Origin: Pseudomonas sp. H1h
GTDB lineage: Bacteria > Pseudomonadota > Gammaproteobacteria > Pseudomonadales > Pseudomonadaceae
DNA length: 64,000 bases
Assembly: GCF_000633255.1 (NCBI RefSeq)
Contig: NZ_AYMJ01000003.1
Coordinates: 186,001-250,000, forward strand
Direction: 5' to 3'
In this document: piece by piece, positions 47,907 through 55,687 of the stretch
Position numbering within the stretch: the first letter of the stretch is position 1
Layout: each line of letters starts with the position of its first letter
The notes under the pieces: model-generated
Database searches by the model: none
What the model saw: the letters and a program-made list of their open reading frames with translations, nothing else
Told to the model about the DNA's origin: nothing
Translations under genes and position numbers: made by a program

Positions 47907-47935
47907 ATCTTATCGCGGCATACAAATACGCTCAA
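47907..47935 (-). promoter_or_regulatory. Promoter of the MocR-type regulator
   Basis: On the minus strand, TTGAGC (47930-47935) and TAAGAT (47907-47912) are separated by the ideal 17 nt. The predicted start near 47900 falls inside the palindrome at 47888-47902, about 30 nt before the ATG. Confidence 0.55.
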
Positions 47936-48020
47936 CGCCGCTCAAGCTAACGCGTTGAGAGGCGACGCGCGAGTCATTGGGGTCAAGAAAAACTGGATTG
48001 GTATAGGGATATCGTCGGCA

Positions 48021-49562
48021 ATGACTGCTTTTGAAAAACTGTCAACACTCAATAAGACTAATCATCGCGAGCCGCAACTAAAGATTGCGATAGTCGGTGG
48101 TGGAGCAACAGCGATTAGTGTAATTGATGCGTTGCAGCGAGACGCAAAGCTGAACAATATGGATGTTGCAATTACCCTCTATGAACCCGACAAGAAAATC
48201 GGGCCTGGTCGCGCCTATCAAAACGATGGTGATTATGGCTTGATCAATCGTCAGGCCAGATTCATGTCCGTTAAAAGTGATGACCCCAAACACTTTGTCG
48301 GATGGGTTACCCATAAATATGGCAGCGCGTTGGCGCAGCATGATTTTCTGCCACGCCATTATTTCGGTGAGTACCTGTCCGATTGTTTTGCCGAGCAAGT
48401 TGCTCTGGCACGAGAACTGAAACGTCCGATTCGCGTTATCGGGCAAAAGGTCACCAGTTTGTCGATGCATGATGATAAAGCGGTCGTGGGCATCGAAAAC
48501 GGGCCGCAGCAGGTGTTTGACCGTGTGATTCTGTGTATCGGTACAGCGGAGCCGGCGGATATCTTCTCGTTGGCCTGTTCCCAGAACTACATTGGCAACC
48601 CTTATCCGATGTGGACAAAGTTTTCCGCCATTGGTGTTGAAGACCAGGTGTCGATCATTGGTTCCAGTCTGTCCGCAGTCGATGCCGTCCTGGCTCTGAA
48701 CGCCCAGGGGCATCGAGGGAAGATCGTCATGTTGTCGCGCAATGCATTGCTGCCGGCCGTCCGCATGCCGCATCACGACTTCTCCTACAAGGTCATCACC
48801 CGAGATCGAATCGAAGAACTTCGCGATGACGAAGGGCTGATTTCCTGGTCGAAGTGGCTTGGTCTGATCACCTTCGAAATGACGGCGCAAGGCGTCGATC
48901 TGGAAAAACTCAAGGCCGAACTGGCACCCGGCCAACTGCCGTTCGAGCGGCTTGAGCGCCATCTGCAAGCTTCGACCAATGGCGACAAGTGGTTGTCCAT
49001 CCTGATCGATATCGCCAACGATTACGTCGAGCTGGCCTGGGACAGTCTGAGTGCCGCTGACCGCCGCTTTTACATGGCCAACTATCACTCGATCTTCATG
49101 AGCCTGTGCAATCCGATGCCACCGGCCACAGCCAACAAGTTGCGCAACATGCTCGAAGCCGGGCAACTGGTTATTCGTCCGGGCCTGAAAGAAGTGGAGC
49201 TGTGCCCTGATGGCGGTTTCGTTCTGAATTACCAGGCAGGGGCCTGTCATTCGGACTGGGTCATCAACGCCACGCGATCTGAAACAGGTGGAGTAGGCCA
49301 GGCCGGGACCGAGCTGGTGTCGTCGATGGTCAACAATGGCGTTGCTCAACACCACCCGTTTGGCGGCCTGCATGTGTCTTTCGGTTCGCACAAGGTGATC
49401 GACCGCAGCGGCAAGGCCAGCGATGTCATTTATGCCCTGGGTCAACTGGCGGCAGGCAACCACTACTACACCAGCTCGTTGGCGATGATCACGCGTCAGA
49501 TTGACCGGGTTCTGCCGCACTTGTTGACGAGTGATCAATACCTCAAGGAGCTTTCTGCGTGA
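48021..49562 (+). CDS. FAD/NAD(P)-binding protein of the YdhS/COG4529 type
   Basis: 513-aa flavoprotein-like enzyme, first gene of the cluster operon. An N-terminal dinucleotide-binding fold (KIAIVGGGATAISVIDAL, residues 21-38) is followed by a second nucleotide site around IIGSSLSAVDAVLAL. Relatives are loosely annotated and include N- and C-monooxygenase-like proteins. No counterpart is known to me in the Streptomyces cycloserine cluster, so it may oxidise the product, tailor an intermediate or recycle a cofactor; none is shown. The start at 48021 gives the conserved region a short leader; an upstream TTG at 47955 is possible. The 5' part is more A/T-rich. Its stop overlaps the MFS start (GTGA). 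Confidence 0.8.
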   Translation: MTAFEKLSTLNKTNHREPQLKIAIVGGGATAISVIDALQRDAKLNNMDVAITLYEPDKKIGPGRAYQNDGDYGLINRQARFMSVKSDDPKHFVGWVTHKYGSALAQHDFLPRHYFGEYLSDCFAEQVALARELKRPIRVIGQKVTSLSMHDDKAVVGIENGPQQVFDRVILCIGTAEPADIFSLACSQNYIGNPYPMWTKFSAIGVEDQVSIIGSSLSAVDAVLALNAQGHRGKIVMLSRNALLPAVRMPHHDFSYKVITRDRIEELRDDEGLISWSKWLGLITFEMTAQGVDLEKLKAELAPGQLPFERLERHLQASTNGDKWLSILIDIANDYVELAWDSLSAADRRFYMANYHSIFMSLCNPMPPATANKLRNMLEAGQLVIRPGLKEVELCPDGGFVLNYQAGACHSDWVINATRSETGGVGQAGTELVSSMVNNGVAQHHPFGGLHVSFGSHKVIDRSGKASDVIYALGQLAAGNHYYTSSLAMITRQIDRVLPHLLTSDQYLKELSA

Positions 49563-50770
49563 AATCCAGCAGTCCCGGAATCCTGTTGCCTGCCGCACTG
49601 TTGGCAGCTGTAATTGTGCCGCAGCTTGGGCTCGGCCTGATGACTCCCACCGTTGCAAAACTGGCCGAGGAGTTTCGAGTTCCCCAAGAAGCCATTCAGG
49701 AAACATTCGTTGTTTACATGGTCGGGTATGCGTTGTCCGTGGTATTGGCAGGAATTCTTGCCGATCGTATCGGCCCCCGCCGCGTACAACTTTCGGGGTT
49801 GCTGATTTGCGCTGCCGGTTGCGTGCTTGCCGCGTTCTCGGATTCTTTCCACCTGTTTGCGATCGCGCGTTTCATGCAGGCCCTGGGCGGCTGTGTGGGG
49901 ACGGTAACCACGCGGCTGATTGTGAAATCGAACTACCCGGAAAGCGGGCGGCTTCGAATACTCACGACCCTGGCCTCGGCCATCGCCCTCACACCGTGTA
50001 TCGCACCGTTGTTAGGCGGCTTGTTACTGCCGACGATGGGATGGCGCTGGATGATGGGCGGCGTGGCGGCCTTCAATTTTGGCGCGTTGCTGCTCTTCTG
50101 GCGCGTCGAGACATCCCCGGGCGCGAGCGATTCGACGGGACGGAGCATCATTGCCGTCTACGCCGATAACTTCAAAAACATCGATTATCTGATTTATGCA
50201 GCCGGCATCAGTCTGGTGTGGATGAGTTACTTCGTCTTTTTGTCGTGTTCGACTTACGCGCTGCAGACCGAACTGGGAATGTCCAGCATCGGCTACGGTG
50301 CGGTGATCTCCCTGTGTGCGGTCGGTTATGTCGTTGGCAGTACGCTGGCGCGCGCATTGAGTACCCGGTGGGCGCTGAACGAAATCCTGTTGCTGGGGAG
50401 CAGGGTAGGCATGGTCGGTTGTATCTTGCTGGCCATTTTGTTGTCGGTGTTTGGCAGTGTGTTGCCAGCGCTGCTGCTTCCGATGGTGTTCATTCTGTTG
50501 TCGGTCGGCATGGTGATTCCTGCGACTCAGGCTGGGCTGTTGAAGAGTGTCAGCCGCGATATCGGTATTTCCTCGGGACAGTTTTTCTTTTTCCAGATGG
50601 CGGCCGGCGCGGGTTACGGGTTGTTCGTCAGTTCGTTTCCTGAACTGGGTGTTCGTGCCCTGGCACTGTTTATCGCGATTCCCATCGTCGTGTTGTTTGT
50701 CTTCCTGAATATGTCGCGGGCGCTGTCGAAGTCTGCGCCCAAGGAATTGAAAGCAGTCTCTCGGACCTGA
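49559..50770 (+). CDS. MFS multidrug exporter, Bcr/CflA-like
   Basis: 403-aa major facilitator with about 12 transmembrane helices. Motif A between helices 2 and 3 reads GILADRIGPRRV. The Bcr/CflA-type IALTPCIAPLLGGLL with the motif C proline/glycine pattern lies in helix 5. It starts with GTG overlapping the preceding stop. The best guess is export of the cluster product, replacing the membrane protein DcsJ of the Streptomyces cluster as self-protection. Transport substrate is inferred from context only. Confidence 0.88.
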   Translation: MKSSSPGILLPAALLAAVIVPQLGLGLMTPTVAKLAEEFRVPQEAIQETFVVYMVGYALSVVLAGILADRIGPRRVQLSGLLICAAGCVLAAFSDSFHLFAIARFMQALGGCVGTVTTRLIVKSNYPESGRLRILTTLASAIALTPCIAPLLGGLLLPTMGWRWMMGGVAAFNFGALLLFWRVETSPGASDSTGRSIIAVYADNFKNIDYLIYAAGISLVWMSYFVFLSCSTYALQTELGMSSIGYGAVISLCAVGYVVGSTLARALSTRWALNEILLLGSRVGMVGCILLAILLSVFGSVLPALLLPMVFILLSVGMVIPATQAGLLKSVSRDIGISSGQFFFFQMAAGAGYGLFVSSFPELGVRALALFIAIPIVVLFVFLNMSRALSKSAPKELKAVSRT

Positions 50771-50802
50771 TGATTGTTGTTGCCGCGGTCCTGATAAAAA
50801 CA

Positions 50803-50812
50803 ACAAGGAAGT
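50803..50812 (+). promoter_or_regulatory. Exact RsmA/CsrA-type motif over the aminotransferase Shine-Dalgarno
   Basis: ACAAGGAAGT fits the RsmA/RsmE consensus [A/U]CANGGANG[U/A] at every position. It covers the AAGGAAG Shine-Dalgarno of the gene starting at 50819. Flanking AAAC and GTTT can pair and put GGA in a loop. Confidence 0.5.
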
Positions 50813-50818
50813 TTGATC

Positions 50819-52087
50819 GTGCAGTATCTGAAATCGCTGAAACTGAACAGTGTGTGTTATGACATTCGTGGCCTGGCACTCGAGCAGGCCAAAAAGATGG
50901 AGGAGGATGGCCAGCGCATTCTCAAGTTGAACATTGGCAATCCGGCCCCCTTTGGTTTCGAGGCACCCGACGAAATTCTCCAGGACGTGATCCGCAATCT
51001 GCCGACAGCGCAAGGCTACAGTGACTCAAAAGGCTTGTTCAGCGCGCGCAAGGCGGTCATGCAGTACTGCCAGCAGAAACAGATCGAGGGTGTCGGCATC
51101 GACGACATCTATCTGGGTAATGGCGTCTCCGAACTGATTGTCATGTCGCTGCAGGCGTTGCTCAACAACCGGGATGAAGTCCTGGTGCCTGCACCGGATT
51201 ATCCGTTATGGACCGCCGCAGTCAGTCTTGCCGGTGGCAACGCGGTGCACTACAGGTGCGACGAGCAGCAGGACTGGTGGCCAGACCTTGACGACATCCG
51301 CGCGAAAATCACCTCCAATACCCGCGCGCTGGTCATCATCAACCCCAATAATCCCACGGGCGCGGTGTACCCCAGAGAAGTACTGCTGGGGATGCTGGAG
51401 ATTGCGCGCCAGCACAACCTGGTGGTGTTCTCCGATGAGATCTACGACAAGATTCTCTACGACGAGGCCGTGCACATCAGCACCGCCTCGCTCGCGCCGG
51501 ACCTGCTGTGCCTGACCTTCAATGGTTTGTCCAAATCTTACCGGGTGGCCGGCTTTCGCTCCGGTTGGTTGATTATTTCGGGGCCTAAACACAACGCGGC
51601 CGGCTACATCGAAGGGATCGACATGCTGGCGAACATGCGCTTGTGCGCCAACGTGCCGGCACAGCACGCGATCCAGACCGCGCTGGGAGGCTATCAGAGC
51701 ATCAATGACCTGGTGTTGCCCCAAGGCCGCCTGCTCGAACAGCGCAACCGGGTACATGCATTGCTCAACGATATTCCCGGCGTCAGTTGCGTCAAGCCGA
51801 TGGGCGCGCTGTACGCGTTCCCGAAAATCAATCCCAAGGTTTGCCCGATCATGGATGACGAGAAGTTTGTCCTTGAGCTGCTGATGTCGGAACGCTTGCT
51901 GGTCGTTCAAGGCACCGCGTTCAACTGGCCCGAGCCGGATCATTTCCGTGTGGTGACGCTGGCGGCCGTTCCGGATCTGGAGGATGCCGTGGCGCGCATT
52001 CATCGATTCATCAGCCGTAAGTCGGTCAAAAACCTGAGTAATCGCCGGGCGTTGAATAGCGCCCGGGATCTGTGGCCAGTGTTCTGA
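50819..52087 (+). CDS. AlaA-type alanine/pyruvate aminotransferase paralogue
   Basis: 422-aa fold-type I aminotransferase very close to E. coli AlaA along its whole length (LNSVCYDIRG, NIGNPAPFGF, SDEIYDKILYD, PDYPLWTAAV). The PLP lysine is Lys239 in GLSKSYRVAGFRSGW. AlaA makes alanine from pyruvate and glutamate. Within this cluster it may be a spare or resistant copy of a transaminase inhibited by cycloserine, or may raise alanine to counter it at alanine racemase and Ddl. The GTG at 50819 has ideal Shine-Dalgarno spacing. The C-terminal ~20 residues extend beyond E. coli AlaA. A 132-nt gap follows. Confidence 0.88.
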   Translation: MQYLKSLKLNSVCYDIRGLALEQAKKMEEDGQRILKLNIGNPAPFGFEAPDEILQDVIRNLPTAQGYSDSKGLFSARKAVMQYCQQKQIEGVGIDDIYLGNGVSELIVMSLQALLNNRDEVLVPAPDYPLWTAAVSLAGGNAVHYRCDEQQDWWPDLDDIRAKITSNTRALVIINPNNPTGAVYPREVLLGMLEIARQHNLVVFSDEIYDKILYDEAVHISTASLAPDLLCLTFNGLSKSYRVAGFRSGWLIISGPKHNAAGYIEGIDMLANMRLCANVPAQHAIQTALGGYQSINDLVLPQGRLLEQRNRVHALLNDIPGVSCVKPMGALYAFPKINPKVCPIMDDEKFVLELLMSERLLVVQGTAFNWPEPDHFRVVTLAAVPDLEDAVARIHRFISRKSVKNLSNRRALNSARDLWPVF

Positions 52088-52219
52088 TTAAAACAGCAAT
52101 CAAGTAATCAAGTTGTCGGTGCCAGACGCAAGTTTGTGGCAGGCGTGTCAGCGGCGCGCGTCAGGCTGGATGCCACGCTCGGCCATCTTTCCAGGTTGTG
52201 CAGCATAAAGGGAATTAGT

Positions 52220-52999
52220 ATGCGGAACTTTGATGTGCAAGTTTCTTATCGAGTCATGCTCTCTCAGGATGATGTAAAACATCGCGGGGCCGATTGGGAG
52301 AAAGATGCCTTGGGCGAGTTGGCAGAGCGACTTGAGGCAGGCTCTGATTTTCCCTGTATCTTTTCGAAAAACGCGTTCAAGAAATCGGCGATCAAGTTTG
52401 TGTTTGTCGAAACGCTGGATGCAACAGGCCTGGCAAAACTGGCCGAAGGTTTGAAAGAGTATGTAACGCTTTCCAGAACCTGGAGCGGTTCAATCGAAGA
52501 CGCTTATCCGCTCATCGTGTTTTTCGCAACTGAGGCCATTAGCGCCGATACCGCCCAGGCCTATCACTCGGCCGGGTGGGGCGTGCTGCAGAGCCTGCAT
52601 TGGCTGGACGAAAGTCCCTGGCCGGAAAGTGTCGATGTCGATCCGGAGTCTCCGTTCTGGTCGATGTGCTTCGCTGGTATGCAACTGTTTGTGAATATGA
52701 GTTCTCCGGCACATCAACAACGCAAGAGCAGAAACCTGGGGTCAAGATTTGCGCTGGTGATTAATCCGCGTGAACGCTTTGATGTGTTTGCCGGCGATAC
52801 CGTGGGTGGACGTAATGTTCGGGCGAATATACGTAAACGCATCCTTAAATATGATTCGGCGCCCCACGCTTTGCAATTAGGCGGTTTTGGATCTGGCGCC
52901 AAAGAGTGGTGGCAATACGGTTTGATTGAAGAAAATGCAGAACGCACGGATGTTTGTCCATTCAAACATTCCAGCCATAAAAATAAAGAGGAAGCCTGA
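52220..52999 (+). CDS. dcsA: YqcI/YcgG-family haem protein, L-arginine N-hydroxylase (DcsA-like)
   Basis: 259-aa member of the YqcI/YcgG family (FPCIFSKNAFKKSAIKFVF near the N-terminus, FALVINPRERFDVF in the C-terminal third). In the D-cycloserine cluster of Streptomyces lavendulae the homologue DcsA is a haem protein needed to make N-omega-hydroxy-L-arginine. It stands directly upstream of the hydroxyarginase gene with a 1-nt overlap, exactly as expected for that pathway. The start at 52220 has AAGGGA upstream. More A/T-rich than neighbours. Assignment to arginine hydroxylation rests on family plus context. Confidence 0.85.
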   Translation: MRNFDVQVSYRVMLSQDDVKHRGADWEKDALGELAERLEAGSDFPCIFSKNAFKKSAIKFVFVETLDATGLAKLAEGLKEYVTLSRTWSGSIEDAYPLIVFFATEAISADTAQAYHSAGWGVLQSLHWLDESPWPESVDVDPESPFWSMCFAGMQLFVNMSSPAHQQRKSRNLGSRFALVINPRERFDVFAGDTVGGRNVRANIRKRILKYDSAPHALQLGGFGSGAKEWWQYGLIEENAERTDVCPFKHSSHKNKEEA

Positions 53000-53838
53000 T
53001 GTTCAAGTTGATTGTATCCAACGGCAGGGTAGCGGACCGAACTGCCTTTACACGCATCGGTGCATTGAAAGCCGCTTCGGCACTCGAAGAAAAGTACGCG
53101 GTAGCGCCGCTGTATGTCGGTAACGCAAAGTGCGAACCGGCAGCCGATGACTGGACGGTCAGTCTGCCAGCCGGGCGTGAGCAGATTGATTCACTGCACC
53201 GCGCCGTGGCCTGCGCGCTGGAGCAAGAGCAGCTCACTGTGGTCATCAACGGAACCTGCCCGGCCAGTCTGGGCAGCATCCCTGCCGCAGCCCGGCAATA
53301 CCCTGACCTGTGCCTGTTGTGGGTTGATGCCCACGGCGATTTCAATATCCCGGCGACGACCGACACGGGCTACCTTGGCGGGATGGTGGTGTCTGCGCTG
53401 TGCGGTCTCTGGGACAGCGGCTGCGGCGCGGGCATACGCTCGGAGAACGTGGTGCTTTTGGGCGCTCGCGACATCGACGCGCAAGAGCGCCAACTGTTGA
53501 GCGCCCATAACGTGCGCACGATTGCACCGCAGGACGCCACTGCCGAGAACGTGCGCCGCGCCATCGGACAATCGAAAGTCTGGGTGCACATCGATTGGGA
53601 CTCCCTTGAGCCGGGTTATGTGCCAGCCGACTACGCGGTGCCCGGCGGCCTGCTGCCACAACAACTCAGCTCGATTCTGGGAGCAATTCCGCTCGAGCAG
53701 ATCGTGGGCCTGGAAATCGCCGAGTTCAATGCCTCCTGCGATGCCGCCACGGCCCAGCGTGCGACGAACTACATCATCGATATCGTCGACCCGATCCTGT
53801 CCAAGGCGCAGCTTGAAGCGAGCGTGTGTCATGCATAA
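52999..53838 (+). CDS. dcsB: N-omega-hydroxy-L-arginine hydrolase, arginase family (DcsB-like)
   Basis: 279-aa ureohydrolase predicted to split hydroxyarginine into hydroxyurea and ornithine. Metal ligands: Asp110, His112 and Asp114 in VDAHGDF, Asp199 and Asp201 in HIDWDSLEP. The first ligand of ordinary arginases, the His of GGDHS, is replaced by Cys87 in NGTCPASLG. The same Cys-for-His change is reported for Streptomyces DcsB, so this separates the protein from a normal arginase or agmatinase. Overlaps dcsC-like by 8 nt. A confident pathway marker. Confidence 0.93.
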   Translation: MFKLIVSNGRVADRTAFTRIGALKAASALEEKYAVAPLYVGNAKCEPAADDWTVSLPAGREQIDSLHRAVACALEQEQLTVVINGTCPASLGSIPAAARQYPDLCLLWVDAHGDFNIPATTDTGYLGGMVVSALCGLWDSGCGAGIRSENVVLLGARDIDAQERQLLSAHNVRTIAPQDATAENVRRAIGQSKVWVHIDWDSLEPGYVPADYAVPGGLLPQQLSSILGAIPLEQIVGLEIAEFNASCDAATAQRATNYIIDIVDPILSKAQLEASVCHA

Positions 53839-54691
53839 ACACACCGCCGATACTGGGCGGCTGCGTTTCAGCAAAATGCACGGCGCGGGCAATGACATGA
53901 TCATTCTGGATCTGCGCAATGCACAGGATCCGTCGCGCGAGCTGTGCAAGTACCTGGCGAATCGCAATAAAGGGATCGGTGGCGATATGGTCCTGGGCGT
54001 CAAGGCGCCGCGCAATCCGTTGTCTGTCGCCTCATTCGATATCTGGACTGCACAGGGCGAGTCGTCCCGGCAATGCGGCAATGGCGCGCGATGTGTGGCG
54101 GCATGGCTGGTACGTGCAGGCGTGACTGACGCGTGCGAGTTCACCCTCGACAGTCCCTCCGGAACCCATCGGGTCCGGGTCATGGAGGGTGGCACTTATC
54201 AGATCAGCATGGGTGCGCCGAACTTCTCGCCCGCTGCAATACCGGTCTTCGGCTTCACTGAGCCGCAGGCGGATTACGAGGTCGAAGTCGCCGGGCAGAA
54301 CCTTGTGTGTGCCGCCGTATCGATGGGCAATCCCCACGCGGTGATCGATGCCCAGGACAAGGATTACCCAATCCCGGCTGTCGGCAGCGCCCTGCAAAAC
54401 TCCGGGTATTTCTCTCCAGACGTCAACGTCGGGTTTGTACAGCTGGAGTCGCGAAACAAGATAAAACTCAAGGTTTACGAATACGGCGCCGGCGAAACCC
54501 TGGCTTGCGGCAGCGGCGCGTGCGCGGCTGTCGCGGTGTTGGCGCGCGCCGGACGGGTCGACCGTTCGGTCGATGTCGAACTGCCCGGCGGAACCCTTGA
54601 AGTGACATGGGAGAGTGATTTGTCCGCGATGTATCTCTCCGGCCCTGCTGAATTCGTATTTGATGGAGAACTCGCTCATGCCGTTGTATGA
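53831..54691 (+). CDS. dcsC: O-ureidoserine racemase, DapF family (DcsC-like)
   Basis: 286-aa PLP-independent epimerase. The catalytic pair is Cys82 (QCGNGARC) and Cys226 (ACGSGACA). Residues that hold the distal carboxylate of diaminopimelate in true DapF are altered: the Asn of FNADGSE is Thr73 (WTAQGES), and the Arg of YERGAGET is Tyr218 (YEYGAGET). Asn167 and Asn199, which line the same site, remain. The enzyme should therefore not be a lysine-pathway DapF; racemising O-ureido-L-serine to the D form fits. Overlaps dcsB-like (8 nt) and dcsD-like (14 nt). Confidence 0.92.
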   Translation: MHKHTADTGRLRFSKMHGAGNDMIILDLRNAQDPSRELCKYLANRNKGIGGDMVLGVKAPRNPLSVASFDIWTAQGESSRQCGNGARCVAAWLVRAGVTDACEFTLDSPSGTHRVRVMEGGTYQISMGAPNFSPAAIPVFGFTEPQADYEVEVAGQNLVCAAVSMGNPHAVIDAQDKDYPIPAVGSALQNSGYFSPDVNVGFVQLESRNKIKLKVYEYGAGETLACGSGACAAVAVLARAGRVDRSVDVELPGGTLEVTWESDLSAMYLSGPAEFVFDGELAHAVV

Positions 54692-55640
54692 AAGCATTCT
54701 GGACACGATCGGCCGTACGCCAATCGTCAAGTTGCAAAGACTCGCCCCGGAACACGTCACCGTCTATGCCAAGGTTGAGTCGTTCAATCCCGGTGGTTCG
54801 GTCAAGGACCGGTTGGCACTGGCCGTGGTCCTCGATGCCGAGGCCAAGGGGCTGCTCAAGCCTGGCGATACGATCGCCGAATGCACCTCCGGTAATGTCG
54901 GGATTGCGCTGGCGATGGTGGCAGCGGCACGTGGCTACAACTTTGTGGCGGTGATGTCCGACAGCTATTCCATGGAGCGGCGCAAACTGATTCGCGCCTA
55001 TGGGGGCAAGGTCCTGCTGTTTCCTGCCCACCTGGGCAGCAGCGGCGGCAATCAGTTGGCCGATGAGCTGGCGCAGAAATTCGGCTGGTTCAGGTCCCGG
55101 CAGTTCGATAACCCGGCCAACCCTTCCTATCACCGCGAAACCACCGCTGCGGAAATACTCGGCGATTTCGCCGGTAAACGGCTGGATTACTTCGTCACCG
55201 GTTTCGGCACCAGCGGCACGCTGACCGGCGTCGGCCAGATGCTGAGACTCGCCCGGCCGGCGGTGCAGATCGTGGCAGCGGAGCCGGAAAACGCCGCGCT
55301 GCTGTCGGGCGGTACCTGGGGCGTGCATCAGATCCAGGGGCTGGCGCCCAACTTCACGCCGACCATCATGGACAAGACGGTCATCGATACCGTCCTGACC
55401 GTGAATGAGTATGAAGCGCGCGATACGTCTCAACGGCTGGCCAGGGAAGAGGGCATTTTTGTCGGTATTTCTTCCGGGGCCTCGGTTGCCGCAGCGCTGA
55501 AAATTGCCGAGACCGCGCCGGCAGGTTCGGTGCTGCTGGCCATGCTTCCGGACACCGGTGAGCGTTATCTCTCGACTTTCCTGATGGACGGCATCGCCGA
55601 AGGTTCCGACGATGACTGGCTGCAATCGCTCGATCAGTAA
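54678..55640 (+). CDS. dcsD: O-ureido-L-serine synthase, cysteine synthase family (DcsD-like)
   Basis: 320-aa fold-type II PLP enzyme close to CysK/CysM. PLP lysine Lys43 lies in NPGGSVKDRLA, the substrate loop is TSGNVGIALA (CysK has TSGNTG), and the phosphate loop is GTSGTLTGVG (177-186). In the dcs pathway this enzyme joins O-acetyl-L-serine with hydroxyurea; paralogues use sulfide. I place the start at 54678 after GGAG (9-nt spacing); an in-frame ATG at 54663 is an alternative. It follows dcsC-like with overlap, and the acyltransferase that would make its substrate is next. Confidence 0.91.
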   Translation: MPLYESILDTIGRTPIVKLQRLAPEHVTVYAKVESFNPGGSVKDRLALAVVLDAEAKGLLKPGDTIAECTSGNVGIALAMVAAARGYNFVAVMSDSYSMERRKLIRAYGGKVLLFPAHLGSSGGNQLADELAQKFGWFRSRQFDNPANPSYHRETTAAEILGDFAGKRLDYFVTGFGTSGTLTGVGQMLRLARPAVQIVAAEPENAALLSGGTWGVHQIQGLAPNFTPTIMDKTVIDTVLTVNEYEARDTSQRLAREEGIFVGISSGASVAAALKIAETAPAGSVLLAMLPDTGERYLSTFLMDGIAEGSDDDWLQSLDQ

Positions 55641-55687
55641 CAGGGAACGGTTACTTCGCAGAGCACCTGTTCTAAGGGATTGGCATC

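Noticed and set aside
53522..53830. N-terminal extension of the DapF-like frame
   Set aside because: It overlaps the dcsB-like coding sequence and is not DapF-like; the ATG at 53831 fits the family.
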